Part shown: piece by piece, positions 17,074-25,505 of the stretch
Layout of the letters: each line of letters begins with the position of its first letter
Position numbering within the stretch: position 1 is the first letter of the stretch
NCBI GenBank assembly: GCA_964404445.1
Contig: CAYOJW010000003.1
Location: 186,001-250,000 of the forward strand
DNA: 64,000 nucleotides
Origin: UBA2336 sp964404445
GTDB taxonomy: Bacteria > Bacteroidota > Bacteroidia > Cytophagales > Cyclobacteriaceae
Direction of reading: 5' to 3'
The notes under the pieces: generated by a model
What the model was told of the DNA's origin: nothing
The model's database searches: none
The model's input: only the letters and a program-made list of their open reading frames with translations
Made by a program: the position numbers and the translations under genes

Positions 17074-18702
17074 TTACTCATACTTTATTACCCCTTCTTT
17101 CTTTGTCCCCCTACCGTCTGCTTGGTCGTCTGTTTTCTTCATGCTGTATTTCAGTTGTAACAATCTGTCTTGAAAGAGTTCTCTTCTCTTTATGTTAAAG
17201 TCAATTGGTGTTAATGTCCGAGTATTGTCGTAGAAATTAATTTTTAATTTTTGAAGGGAACCAAAATAACCAGACTTTTTTAGAATCTGTGGGTCTTTAG
17301 GTTTAACCCAGTTGTTATACATCGCTTCATATGTCAACAACCAATTTTCATCTTTAAGAGAAAGTTCGTCCATTTCATTTCTGACTATGGAGATTTTAAG
17401 TTTACCGGAAATCAATCCACTCTTGTTGAGATCTAAAAGTAAGATTAAGCATATTGGGTCAAGTGAATTTAGAACTGAGTCGCAAGTACTCTTTGGAAGT
17501 TTTATTCCAAATGCTATTGAAATCCATAACGCCCATGATACTTCAAATGAATGATTTTTAGTTGAATGGTCATTAATCACAAAGACTAAGAATTCCTTGA
17601 GCTTAGTCTTACTAACCTTGGTTTTATAAGTGATAAGTATTTTAGCCAAGTCTGGTAGAGTTGCCGGTTCAGCCAATGAGATTTTTAAAAACAACGATTC
17701 AACAAAATTCCAATTCTCGGGTTTGATTTGATGATAAAACAATTTCTTGATTGTAAATTTTAGTACGGAATCTTTAGGATTTTTGTTGGCTAAATAGAAT
17801 GCTAAACTAATGAAGTTAAAAATATCTTCTTTTTGTCCTTTAATCGTTTCTCTTATTCTAAAGTTTGATAGAGAAATCGACCATGGTGATTCGTAAGAAC
17901 TTGAATTTTTTTGAATTTTTGTTTTATCCTCATTGATGTCAAGATTGAAATCTAGGAATAGTTTCTGCACGATTTTTAATGTCTCTTCTGCATCTTGGAG
18001 TGTTTTAAAATAGAGAGTGTAGTCGTCATAATATCTGAGTCCTTTAATTTTCGGTCTGGCTTTTTGTAAAAAATAATCTATCCTACTGCAAATCAATTCG
18101 GCAATAATGAAGGATGTATCTGGACCAATTGGAATTCCAATTGTTTGTCCACCTTGTGCCCTCCTTATTGATTTGTCGATATTATTTCCATACAATTTGT
18201 CGTCTATCCGTCTCTTTTTGGCTTTTGCCTTTCCGTGAATTGCCCATGGTATTGAATGGGTATAAATGCTTTGGTAAAACTTGGATATGTCGATTTTCAA
18301 TTCGTAAGCACTGTCGTAGGATATTTCATTACATTTTTCAATGAACTCTTCAAACACAAGTTCGGGCTTGAATGCTCTACTTATTCCTTTAACTGGAGTA
18401 CTTGTCGAAAGTTTGGATTTGCTTATTATGGACTTAATGGATTTCCAATGAGTAATAACTAAGTCAGCCGTCTCTATGAATGGAATTGGATTGGGAATCG
18501 TTAAGACTCTCCGTGAGTAACTAACTTTGGGAAAATGATAATGAATAGGAGTTGTCTCATAGAAAGGTTTTGTTATCCCCTTATTTAATTTCCCCCATTC
18601 CTTTTTAATGTCTTCTATTCTTGAACCGAATAGCTCAGTATTAAATGGAGGAGGTAACTCCTTTGGGAAGTACCCAATTGTCAACAGGTCTTCGAAGGTC
18701 AT
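17074..18702 (-). CDS. Reverse transcriptase of the defence-associated/unknown group (DRT/Abi-like)
   Basis: A 542-residue protein with an RT palm: motif A KIDISKFYQSIYTHSIPWAI with D138, the QGGQTIGIPIGPDTS block (183-197), and motif C YYDD (224-227, variant of YxDD) in GLRYYDDYTLYF. After the thumb region (about 280) comes a 260-residue helical C-terminal extension with no known enzyme domain, the layout of abortive-infection and DRT reverse transcriptases and unlike group II intron RTs, which carry a maturase and HNH. There is no retron-type msr/msd RNA that I can recognise. AT-rich codons mark it as foreign. It is the upstream gene of a two-gene unit with the SIR2 protein. Defence role is inferred from family and neighbour. 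Confidence 0.82.
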   Translation of the reverse strand: MTFEDLLTIGYFPKELPPPFNTELFGSRIEDIKKEWGKLNKGITKPFYETTPIHYHFPKVSYSRRVLTIPNPIPFIETADLVITHWKSIKSIISKSKLSTSTPVKGISRAFKPELVFEEFIEKCNEISYDSAYELKIDISKFYQSIYTHSIPWAIHGKAKAKKRRIDDKLYGNNIDKSIRRAQGGQTIGIPIGPDTSFIIAELICSRIDYFLQKARPKIKGLRYYDDYTLYFKTLQDAEETLKIVQKLFLDFNLDINEDKTKIQKNSSSYESPWSISLSNFRIRETIKGQKEDIFNFISLAFYLANKNPKDSVLKFTIKKLFYHQIKPENWNFVESLFLKISLAEPATLPDLAKILITYKTKVSKTKLKEFLVFVINDHSTKNHSFEVSWALWISIAFGIKLPKSTCDSVLNSLDPICLILLLDLNKSGLISGKLKISIVRNEMDELSLKDENWLLTYEAMYNNWVKPKDPQILKKSGYFGSLQKLKINFYDNTRTLTPIDFNIKRRELFQDRLLQLKYSMKKTDDQADGRGTKKEGVIKYE

Positions 18703-18923
18703 ACTCGCTAATTAAGTATTGGTCACAACAATAAACATAGGACATTCTTGGCTCTTTTGCTTGCTTTGGTGTTGCGTGGAAATAAAAGTGCCAATGCTCG
18801 AAGCACCGAATCTGTCCCGCGGCATTGTGCATAACGCCTTACTATAAGCCACTCCATAACTTACATACTCACATTGTACCCCAATATACACCACCGGCTC
18901 ATATAATCCAACGGAGCAAACAA
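18703..18923. other. Upstream region of the reverse transcriptase, possible structured RNA or cassette border
   Basis: About 220 bases before the reverse transcriptase start. On the minus strand it has GGCGTTATGCAC, the hairpin TGCT-TCG-AGCA inside a longer GTGC...GCAC pairing, and a possible minus-7 box TATGTTTA 30 bases before the start (one mismatch to TAnnTTTG). Some DRT systems encode a noncoding RNA next to the RT gene, so this stretch is the place to look, but no known RNA family is recognised. Confidence 0.35.
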
Positions 18924-19307
18924 CTAATCCCGCTCGATCCGCACCGGGTTTTTAGATTCATCGATGGCTACCATCGTAAAGCTCCCGGAAACCGCCAGTT
19001 CGCGTAAGTCGGCATACATCTGTTCTACATAAATATCTACCGTTACTTTCAGGCTGGTGTTCCCGATATGGACTACCCGGCCTACTAATTCAATGATGGT
19101 GCCGTGCGGGATAGGTTTCTTGAAATCGATCTTGTCGGAAGATACGGTAACCATGCGCATACGGCTGTACCGGGTGGCGGTCATAAAGGCGACTTCGTCC
19201 ATCAGGTGCATTACTGTTCCGCCAAACATGGTGTCGTAATGGTTGGTGGTGTTGGGGAATACGGTTTTAAAGATGCGGGTGGTTGATTTTTCAATACGGT
19301 CATTCAT
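18924..19307 (-). CDS. Acyl-CoA thioesterase, YciA-type hotdog fold
   Basis: A 127-residue hotdog-fold thioesterase. The sequence TNHYDTMFGGTVMHLMDEVAFMTA (in parts: N-H-Y-D-T-M-F-G-G then D-E-V-A) is the acyl-CoA thioesterase active-site helix with the catalytic Asp, and the central strand VTVSSDKIDFKKPI is typical of YciA/BFIT proteins. Family members hydrolyse a range of acyl-CoAs and work as hexamers. Its start overlaps the end of the upstream Cys-rich gene by 8 bases, so the two are co-translated. The substrate range is not readable. Confidence 0.9.
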   Translation of the reverse strand: MNDRIEKSTTRIFKTVFPNTTNHYDTMFGGTVMHLMDEVAFMTATRYSRMRMVTVSSDKIDFKKPIPHGTIIELVGRVVHIGNTSLKVTVDIYVEQMYADLRELAVSGSFTMVAIDESKNPVRIERD

Positions 19308-19563
19308 GGTTATTGGTGGTTTTAGTGCCGATGATCGAGTTCATTTTGTTTTGCATGGTTCGGGCGCGTAGTTCCTGTTTCATAGCCCTCATGCAATTTG
19401 CGCATAAGCAATCGGAATATGTTTCGTTCATGTACCGAAGCACGGCTTCTGAAAGCCCGGTGATGTTACATTGGCAGTTGACCACATCGCCTACCTTGCA
19501 GGTGAACTCCGCTTTACAACGCGGACAAAATTTATGTTCGTGTTTCTCGTGTGTGCTGTCCAT
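19300..19563 (-). CDS. Small cysteine-rich CWC-type protein
   Basis: An 87-residue protein with four cysteine pairs: FCPRCKAEFTC, CQCN, and CLCANC. This is the arrangement of the cysteine-rich CWC family, thought to bind zinc. The N-terminus is His/Glu/Lys rich, with no signal peptide. It is translated just before the thioesterase with an 8-base overlap. The gene follows a long palindromic element on its 5' side. The cellular role of this family is unknown. Confidence 0.78.
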   Translation of the reverse strand: MDSTHEKHEHKFCPRCKAEFTCKVGDVVNCQCNITGLSEAVLRYMNETYSDCLCANCMRAMKQELRARTMQNKMNSIIGTKTTNNHE

Positions 19564-19579
19564 AATAAAGGTATAAATG

Positions 19580-19706
19580 AGGCTGTCTCAAAAGTCATAA
19601 TAATAAACCACGTCACATCGAACGTAGTGAGATGTCCCGGTTTTGAGCACTAATTGACGGGATGTCTCACTGCGTTCGACATGACGTTACACTTTTGAAA
19701 CAGCTT
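19580..19706. repeat. Long imperfect inverted repeat (about 50-base arms) between two minus-strand genes
   Basis: The left arm (19581-19637) and right arm (19656-19705) are near-perfect reverse complements: GCTGTCTCAAAAGT pairs with ACTTTTGAAACAGC, and TCGAACGTAGTGAGA pairs with TCTCACTGCGTTCGA, with CCCG/CGGG at the inner ends. The central 18 bases form the loop. The element extends to the stop codon of metE, so it can act as the metE terminator. The wording of the arms (TCGAACGyAGTGAGAyATCCCG) is of a kind widely dispersed in Bacteroidota intergenic regions. Confidence 0.88.
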
Positions 19707-22029
19707 AAACTAACGGAACGGATTCCGTTACAGCCCTCAGTTGCTTCGCTGCCTGAATCATGTTGCGCATGGCAGCATCGGTTTCCGGCCACTTGCGTGT
19801 TTTCAAGCCGCAATCCGGGTTTACCCAAAGGTTACGTGCGGGCAACAGTTTCAATGCTTTTTCAAGCAAGGCCAGCATTTCTTCCGAAGTGGGCACACGC
19901 GGACTATGAATATCATATACACCGGGGCCTATCTCGTTCGGGTATTTGAAATCCACAAAAGCGTCTAACAGTTCCATCTGCGAACGCGAAGTTTCAATGG
20001 TAATCACATCGGCATCCATATCGGCAATGCTACGGATGATGTCGTTAAATTCGGAATAGCACATGTGCGTGTGGATTTGCGTTTCATCGTTTACACCGGT
20101 TGAGGCAATGCGGAAGGCACGTACCGCCCAATCAAGATATTCGTTCCAGTCTGCTCTGCGCAAGGGCAACCCTTCGCGAATGGCAGGCTCATCGATCTGA
20201 ATAATTTTGATGCCTGCTTTTTCCAAATCTTGCACTTCATCGCGAATAGCTAAAGCAATTTGCGTACAGGTATCTTTACGCGGCTGGTCATCGCGCACGA
20301 AAGACCATTGCAGAATGGTAACCGGCCCGGTGAGCATGCCTTTCATCGGCTTATTGGTAAGCGACTGGGCAAAGGTTGTCCAGCGAACCGTCATCGGGTT
20401 GGGTCGCAATACATCGCCATAAATAATAGGAGGTTTCACACAACGCGATCCATAGCTTTGTACCCAACCGTTTTTCGAGAACACGTATCCGTCAAGCTGT
20501 TCGCCAAAATATTCGACCATGTCGTTGCGTTCAAACTCGCCATGCACGGGCACATCAATGCCGATTTCTTCCTGCCACTTCACGGCTTTTTCTGTTTCGG
20601 CTTCTAATAGTTGATTGTATTGTGCTTCTGTTAGTTCGCCCTTTTTCCATTTGGCGCGCCAGCTTCGCACTTCATCGGTTTGAGGGAACGACCCGATGGA
20701 TGTAGTGGGGAACAACGGAAGGTTTAATGCCTGTTGCTGTTTCTTCTGCCGAATGGCAAACGGACTTTTGCGCTGTTCGTCATTAGCGGTAATGGCTTCG
20801 AGCCGTTTTTTTACTTCGGGCTTGTGTATGCGTGCAGATGCCCTGCGGCTTGCAACAGCTTGTTGGTTTTCGGTAAGCTGTAAGGTGGCTTCGGTTTTTG
20901 TTTCCGGCAACGAAAGTTTTTTAAGTGTAACCACTTCATGCAACTTTTGTTTGGCAAAGGACATCCAGTTTTTGATTTCGGGAAGCAAGGTTTTTTCGTT
21001 TGTTTCCAGATCGAGATCGCACGGAGTGTGCAACAACGAGCATGAAGGTGCAATAAGCACACGTGATTCGCCCAGCTTGTTTACAGCTTGTTCGATCAGC
21101 GAAAGCGATTTGGTGAAATCGTTTTTCCAGATGTTGCGGCCATCCACTACGCCCAGCGAAAGACTCATTTTTTCCGGTAAGGCTTTTAATACGTCATCAA
21201 GTTGTTGTGGGTACCGAGCCAGGTCAACGTGCAAGGCACATACTGGCAATGATGCGGCCAGCGTTGCGTTGTCGCGCAAGCCATCGAAATAGGTAGCGAC
21301 AATTATTTTGAGCGAAGGGAAAGCGCGTTTGATTTCCGCGTAAGCGTAACGATATGCTTCTTTGGCCTTGTCGGATAAGTCCATCGCCAGAAAAGGTTCA
21401 TCGAACTGAACCCATTGCACATCTAATTTATCGAGGCGTGTGAGTATGTCGATATAAACCGGCAACAGGTTTTTGATGAGGTCAAGACGGTTAAAGCCGC
21501 TTTCTTTTTCTTTGCCCAACAGTAAATAGGAAACCGGCCCGATCAGCACCGGCTTGGTAACAATGCCCAACTGTTTGGCTTCGTAAAACTCATCAATCAC
21601 TTTCGTGGAAAAGAGTTTGAATGGCTGTCCTTTATGAAACTCCGGTACGATGTAATGGTAGTTGGTATCGAACCACTTGGTCATTTCCATAGCGGTAATG
21701 TCAAGTCCGTTTTTCTGATAACCGCGTGCCATGGCAAAGTACAGGTCGGGTTCGGAGTTTTCTTTGTTAAGGATTACCGGATGATAACGCTCAGGAATGG
21801 CATTTACCGTAAGTGACATATCGAGTACCTGATCGTAAAACGAAAAGTCGTTGCTCGGAATGAGGTCGATCCCGGCTTGTTTTTGCAATAGCCAGTTTTC
21901 CTGCCGGATGTTTCGGCCAACGACTAACAGATTTCTTAAGGTTGATTTTCCTGACCAGTAACTTTCACTGGCTTTTTTGAGTTCGCGTTGGCTGCCAATG
22001 CGCGGGTAGCCAAGGTTGTGCGTAAGCAT
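19705..22029 (-). CDS. metE: Cobalamin-independent methionine synthase
   Basis: A 774-residue cytoplasmic enzyme that methylates homocysteine using 5-methyltetrahydropteroyl-triglutamate. The N-terminus LTHNLGYPRIGSQRELKKA is the standard MetE opening, which fixes the ATG at 22029. The C-terminal zinc site is visible in HTHMCYSEF (His and Cys) and NPDCGLKTRKW (Cys), with the VHGEFERNDMVEYFGE block before it. Length equals E. coli MetE (753) plus small insertions. It follows a cobalamin riboswitch about 160 bases upstream of the start. The stop codon is inside the arm of the long inverted repeat. Confidence 0.97.
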   Translation of the reverse strand: MLTHNLGYPRIGSQRELKKASESYWSGKSTLRNLLVVGRNIRQENWLLQKQAGIDLIPSNDFSFYDQVLDMSLTVNAIPERYHPVILNKENSEPDLYFAMARGYQKNGLDITAMEMTKWFDTNYHYIVPEFHKGQPFKLFSTKVIDEFYEAKQLGIVTKPVLIGPVSYLLLGKEKESGFNRLDLIKNLLPVYIDILTRLDKLDVQWVQFDEPFLAMDLSDKAKEAYRYAYAEIKRAFPSLKIIVATYFDGLRDNATLAASLPVCALHVDLARYPQQLDDVLKALPEKMSLSLGVVDGRNIWKNDFTKSLSLIEQAVNKLGESRVLIAPSCSLLHTPCDLDLETNEKTLLPEIKNWMSFAKQKLHEVVTLKKLSLPETKTEATLQLTENQQAVASRRASARIHKPEVKKRLEAITANDEQRKSPFAIRQKKQQQALNLPLFPTTSIGSFPQTDEVRSWRAKWKKGELTEAQYNQLLEAETEKAVKWQEEIGIDVPVHGEFERNDMVEYFGEQLDGYVFSKNGWVQSYGSRCVKPPIIYGDVLRPNPMTVRWTTFAQSLTNKPMKGMLTGPVTILQWSFVRDDQPRKDTCTQIALAIRDEVQDLEKAGIKIIQIDEPAIREGLPLRRADWNEYLDWAVRAFRIASTGVNDETQIHTHMCYSEFNDIIRSIADMDADVITIETSRSQMELLDAFVDFKYPNEIGPGVYDIHSPRVPTSEEMLALLEKALKLLPARNLWVNPDCGLKTRKWPETDAAMRNMIQAAKQLRAVTESVPLV

Positions 22030-22184
22030 AATGCTGTTGTTTAAGTGAAACATAAAATGTTCCGTGCAACGGTTTAATCACCGTGCTTACGCGATTGAAA
22101 ACAGGAAAGAAAATAACATACAGAATCCGGGAACGGGAATTCCGAAAAAATATCTATGCCTGACGGGTGCTTCATTTCGCGAAA

Positions 22185-22415
22185 GCAATGGTCAATGCGT
22201 TACTGGCAAGTCTCCTGGCTTCCCCGACTTTGTTCGCCTTCTCGTGGCGCGTTTCGCGCCACAATGGCTTATATGAACAAAACTATTTTCCGCACGTGCG
22301 GAACAGGATTACAGTTGCGCGACAGCCCGTGATTTACACACGGTTCCTTATTAATCTTCCCGATAGATCGGGAAAAACCTGCAACGGCTTTGATGGTGCA
22401 TCAAACAATGAACGG
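22185..22415 (-). promoter_or_regulatory. Cobalamin (B12) riboswitch controlling metE
   Basis: Read on the minus strand, the RNA carries GTGTAAATCACGGGCTG, then the highly conserved core GCGCAACTGTAATCC (22306-22320), a GC-rich hairpin CCGCACGTGCGG, another hairpin GGCGCGAAACGCGCC, and the B12 box AGCCAGGAGACTTGCC (22205-22220), followed by AGTAACGC. Order and spacing match the adenosylcobalamin riboswitch class. Bound B12 is expected to lower metE expression, sparing the slow MetE when MetH can work. The expression platform lies in the 155-base leader before the start codon; I do not see a clear terminator there, so translational control is more likely. Confidence 0.93.
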
Positions 22416-22424
22416 ATTGTAGTG

Positions 22425-22432
22425 CAAGTATA
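22425..22432 (-). promoter_or_regulatory. Candidate minus-7 promoter element for the metE riboswitch transcript
   Basis: TATACTTG on the minus strand differs from the Bacteroidota TAnnTTTG element by one base and lies about 10 bases before the start of the riboswitch. No clear TTTG box is seen at the right distance upstream. Confidence 0.35.
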
Positions 22433-22478
22433 GCATATTTAATTCATATTCACGGATAACGTAAAATACCCGGTTTAT

Positions 22479-24482
22479 TTAAAAGTTGTAAACTAAGTGT
22501 ATAAAAACGTTTCGGCCCATGCGCGGCAGGCGGTTCCAATCGGAAAATGTAGTATAATAGGTATCGAACAGATTTTCAATACCCGTTTTAACGGTAAGCG
22601 ATTGATTACCCAGACTAAACTGGTACGATGCCGATACATTAACGATGGCATAGGCGGCCGCAGGGGTTTCACCAAAATCCGGACTATACCGGTGTTGCTT
22701 GAGTGCTCCTGTTGTGTGGACATCTGCCGAGAACGTATTTTTAGCGTACGTTATACCGGCCGTATAGCTGAAGGGTTGCATTAGCGGAAGGTTGTTGTTA
22801 TCCGAATCAATTCCCCTGCGGTATGTGAGTTTAACGGGCAACAACCAATGATCGGATAAATAATAGCTAACATCGAGTGTACTGTTAAATAAATGGGCAT
22901 ACCGTAACTGCTCATAAATTTTTACACCGGCAGCACCGATGGTCATAACACTTAAACCCGGTTGCGGGCGGCCAATGATGTAATCGCGAATATGAAAGAA
23001 AGTGTTTGTTAACCGGAGCGACATTTGTGAATGCTTGTATGAGATCGTATTGTTTAACTCGATCGACTTTTCGTTTTTCATGTTGGGATTACCGATGTAA
23101 TCGAAACGATCGAAGCTATTGAATAAATAAAATCCATATCCTTCGGATACACCGGGCGCCCGTTCGCCATAAGCTGCGCCAAGCGTATAGAGCCAGCGAT
23201 TTTTGTCGTACTGAAATGAGGATACTATGCGCTTCAATAAACGGGTATTGTTTTTTTCGATGTCCGGATAAAAAATCTGTAAACTCTCTAATCCGAATTG
23301 GTTGTTAAGTTGATTGTTGTGCACACCCAAACCAAAACCAAGTTTTATTGATCGGTTTTCGGATAGCGGATAATTGTCTTCAGCAAACCAATCGATATAG
23401 TTTGTGTGTACACCGGGCCAGGTGAGCATAAACATATCCTTTTCGGATGGAGTGTTTGAGAACATGGTCATCTCGGCCAGCGACCGGTTGTGATGCCCGC
23501 TTACATTCATTTTCCAGCGATGTTTTTGTGTTTCACCTTCTATCAAAGAATAAAAGCCTGCGGTTTTACTCCAGCCGGGCATATCCATGCGGATGGGCAC
23601 TACCGGTCGCTTGGTGTCGTCCATAACGTGTGTAACATCGTTGAAATACACTTTGGTTTTCCATTGATGAACAGCAGGTGAAACATGGTGTTGGATGTAT
23701 TCAACAGACGCTATCCAGGCTTTCGCCAATGAAACATCCATCGGCAGGGCAGGGTAACCGACATCAACAGCGCGATCATAAATCAGGGAGGCTTCGATGT
23801 GCTGGTGCTCGCTGAACTTATATCCCGCGATAGCGGAAACATTGTATTTGGTGAATGGCGAGTATAAGATTTCTTCTCCGCCACCGGCTTTATAATTTTG
23901 TGCCTGCCGATAAGTAAAATCCACATCGGTGAAAAAACGTTTCTGCGAATGCGAGATGCTGGTGCCAAGTATTTTTTGCCGGTTGTTACTTTCAAGCCCG
24001 TTGAATACGATGCCACTCAGTTTTTTTTCATCGAAGGATGTTTTTTTGCGTACAAGGTCTATGCTGCCTGCAATGGTGGCCCCAGCGGTTGAACTGCCCT
24101 GACCGTTATGTATATTGGCTTTAGCCAGGTTGGTTATTTCGACATACGAAGTAACGGGATCCATCTTATCGGTGCAGGCTGCGTAAATGCGCATACCATC
24201 AACGGTTATTACGCTGCGTTCAGAGGGCATTCCATTTAAAAACGGCTCCCAGGCATACGAGCCTCTGCGCACCATATTAACGGCATTGGCTTTTTCTAAG
24301 TAATGGTCAACAGTTGACAGGGCTTTGGTATTTCGGTCTAACAGCGAATGTTGCGAAATAACTACAACTTCCTGTAAGGCCGTGGTGCGTAATGAGTCGG
24401 TTATTGGTGTATTACTGTTTTGTGCCCGAACGATGTATGTACAAAGTAATATGCCTGTAATGAGAATGATGAATCGGAACAT
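22479..24482 (-). CDS. TonB-dependent outer-membrane receptor (candidate copper receptor for N2O respiration)
   Basis: A 667-residue outer-membrane protein: signal peptide (1-20), plug domain with LQEVVVISQHS (about 34-44) and the RRGSYAWEPFLNGMPSERSVITVDGMRI region, then a 22-strand barrel ending in a terminal aromatic residue (VYNF). Met/His-rich loop segments (AEMTMFSNTPSEKDMFM, HHVSPAVHQW) fit a metal substrate. It is the last gene of a three-gene minus-strand set with the YtkA-type lipoprotein and a small membrane protein, divergent from the N2O reductase locus. NosA/OprC receptors bring copper to NosZ in other bacteria, so copper is the best guess, but the substrate is not proven by sequence. 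Confidence 0.82.
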   Translation of the reverse strand: MFRFIILITGILLCTYIVRAQNSNTPITDSLRTTALQEVVVISQHSLLDRNTKALSTVDHYLEKANAVNMVRRGSYAWEPFLNGMPSERSVITVDGMRIYAACTDKMDPVTSYVEITNLAKANIHNGQGSSTAGATIAGSIDLVRKKTSFDEKKLSGIVFNGLESNNRQKILGTSISHSQKRFFTDVDFTYRQAQNYKAGGGEEILYSPFTKYNVSAIAGYKFSEHQHIEASLIYDRAVDVGYPALPMDVSLAKAWIASVEYIQHHVSPAVHQWKTKVYFNDVTHVMDDTKRPVVPIRMDMPGWSKTAGFYSLIEGETQKHRWKMNVSGHHNRSLAEMTMFSNTPSEKDMFMLTWPGVHTNYIDWFAEDNYPLSENRSIKLGFGLGVHNNQLNNQFGLESLQIFYPDIEKNNTRLLKRIVSSFQYDKNRWLYTLGAAYGERAPGVSEGYGFYLFNSFDRFDYIGNPNMKNEKSIELNNTISYKHSQMSLRLTNTFFHIRDYIIGRPQPGLSVMTIGAAGVKIYEQLRYAHLFNSTLDVSYYLSDHWLLPVKLTYRRGIDSDNNNLPLMQPFSYTAGITYAKNTFSADVHTTGALKQHRYSPDFGETPAAAYAIVNVSASYQFSLGNQSLTVKTGIENLFDTYYTTFSDWNRLPRMGRNVFIHLVYNF

Positions 24483-24563
24483 GGTTTTGTGGTTTGTGCC
24501 GTGTGCAATACACGCGCAGGTTTGTAAAGCAAAACAGGCGCGTATATTGCAGGGCAGGTTTGG

Positions 24564-25397
24564 TTAAAATTCCAGTTCAAAATAAATGCTGCTGCTTTCG
24601 ACTTCGTCTGTTATCGGTTCACCTTTCAGCACGTTACCCGAAGAGTCCTCTAATTGCAGGTTGATTTTCCAGTAACCTGTCATGGTCAGGCTTAATTTTC
24701 CGGTGTAGAGGTTATCTTCGTCTTGTGTCAGGTCAACATTATTAGGCGAGCTGTGGTTGCCCATGCCGGGCATACGCGGATCGATTTTTATTGTATAGCC
24801 ATCTACCGGGGTAAAGGCAGTCATCGACTCCATTTCATAAAGCACCGCGTGCATGTTGTTTATGCCCACACGGGGATTTGAAGGCTCTGCCAACGCGAGA
24901 ACATAGCGTTTGTTGTCGCTTGCCATGAACGATTCAACGGTGCGTTTGGGTGCTGCCGTTACCTGGATTGTTTCCGTAACGGAGTAGTTTGTGCCATCAA
25001 TGCTGTAATTGAGCGTGAGTTCCCAATACTCCATGTCGTTGCCGGCCATTTGAAAAACGATGTATCCGCCATAGGTCGATTCGGTATGTTGTTTTTTGTT
25101 AATCGAAGATGCCGGGCAGGAGTGTTCCATGCTCATCATGTGCATTAAGGGTTGCCACGAGGCAACAGCATTTTTGATCCGGTTTCCACTGGCATCCTTT
25201 AGTTGAAAATAAATGGCATTGTACCCGGTTTGAAAGGTTCCGGTTGGAGTATAGAATTCAATGTTATGTGAAGCATTCGTAAAGGTTGTAACCAATTGAA
25301 GATTCTGAAGTTCGTTGATGGTTACGTTGTCATCTGAGCAAGCCGCAAAAAACAGCACAAGCGCTGCCGTGCATAGGCGTGAGAATATTTTTAGCAT
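24564..25397 (-). CDS. Met/His-rich lipoprotein with YtkA/FixH-like beta domains
   Basis: A 277-residue lipoprotein with lipobox FAAC (C20). Two beta-sandwich repeats follow (about 35-150 and 155-275), each with a metal-ligand-rich loop: MHMMSMEHSC in the first and DPRMPGMGNHSSPNN in the second. This layout matches YtkA-like domains found with copper-handling genes. The start at 25397 places the signal peptide at the N-terminus; an upstream start would add 21 unlikely residues. It probably binds copper in the periplasm or on the outer membrane and passes it to or from the TonB receptor encoded 81 bases downstream. Confidence 0.75.
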   Translation of the reverse strand: MLKIFSRLCTAALVLFFAACSDDNVTINELQNLQLVTTFTNASHNIEFYTPTGTFQTGYNAIYFQLKDASGNRIKNAVASWQPLMHMMSMEHSCPASSINKKQHTESTYGGYIVFQMAGNDMEYWELTLNYSIDGTNYSVTETIQVTAAPKRTVESFMASDNKRYVLALAEPSNPRVGINNMHAVLYEMESMTAFTPVDGYTIKIDPRMPGMGNHSSPNNVDLTQDEDNLYTGKLSLTMTGYWKINLQLEDSSGNVLKGEPITDEVESSSIYFELEF

Positions 25398-25505
25398 GAT
25401 AAAAGTTTTTATAGTGAATAAATAAAATAAGGAATATGCAAATGCAGCAAACCGGAACATGAATGCTCGGGCAGGCTGATTAGCAAGAAAAACTTTTATA
25501 CTGTG

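Noticed and set aside
16884..18923. Group II intron or retron as the source of the reverse transcriptase
   Set aside because: No maturase X domain, no HNH and no intron RNA ends are seen; no msr/msd-type inverted repeats lie next to the gene; the RT also has the long helical tail of Abi/DRT proteins.
20696..21292. A 198-codon open frame on the plus strand
   Set aside because: It lies wholly antisense to metE, whose frame is clearly functional, and its composition (Ser/Arg/Cys-rich) is that of a shadow frame.
22064..22433. Short plus-strand frames over the metE leader
   Set aside because: They run antisense through the conserved core of the B12 riboswitch, which explains the sequence better.
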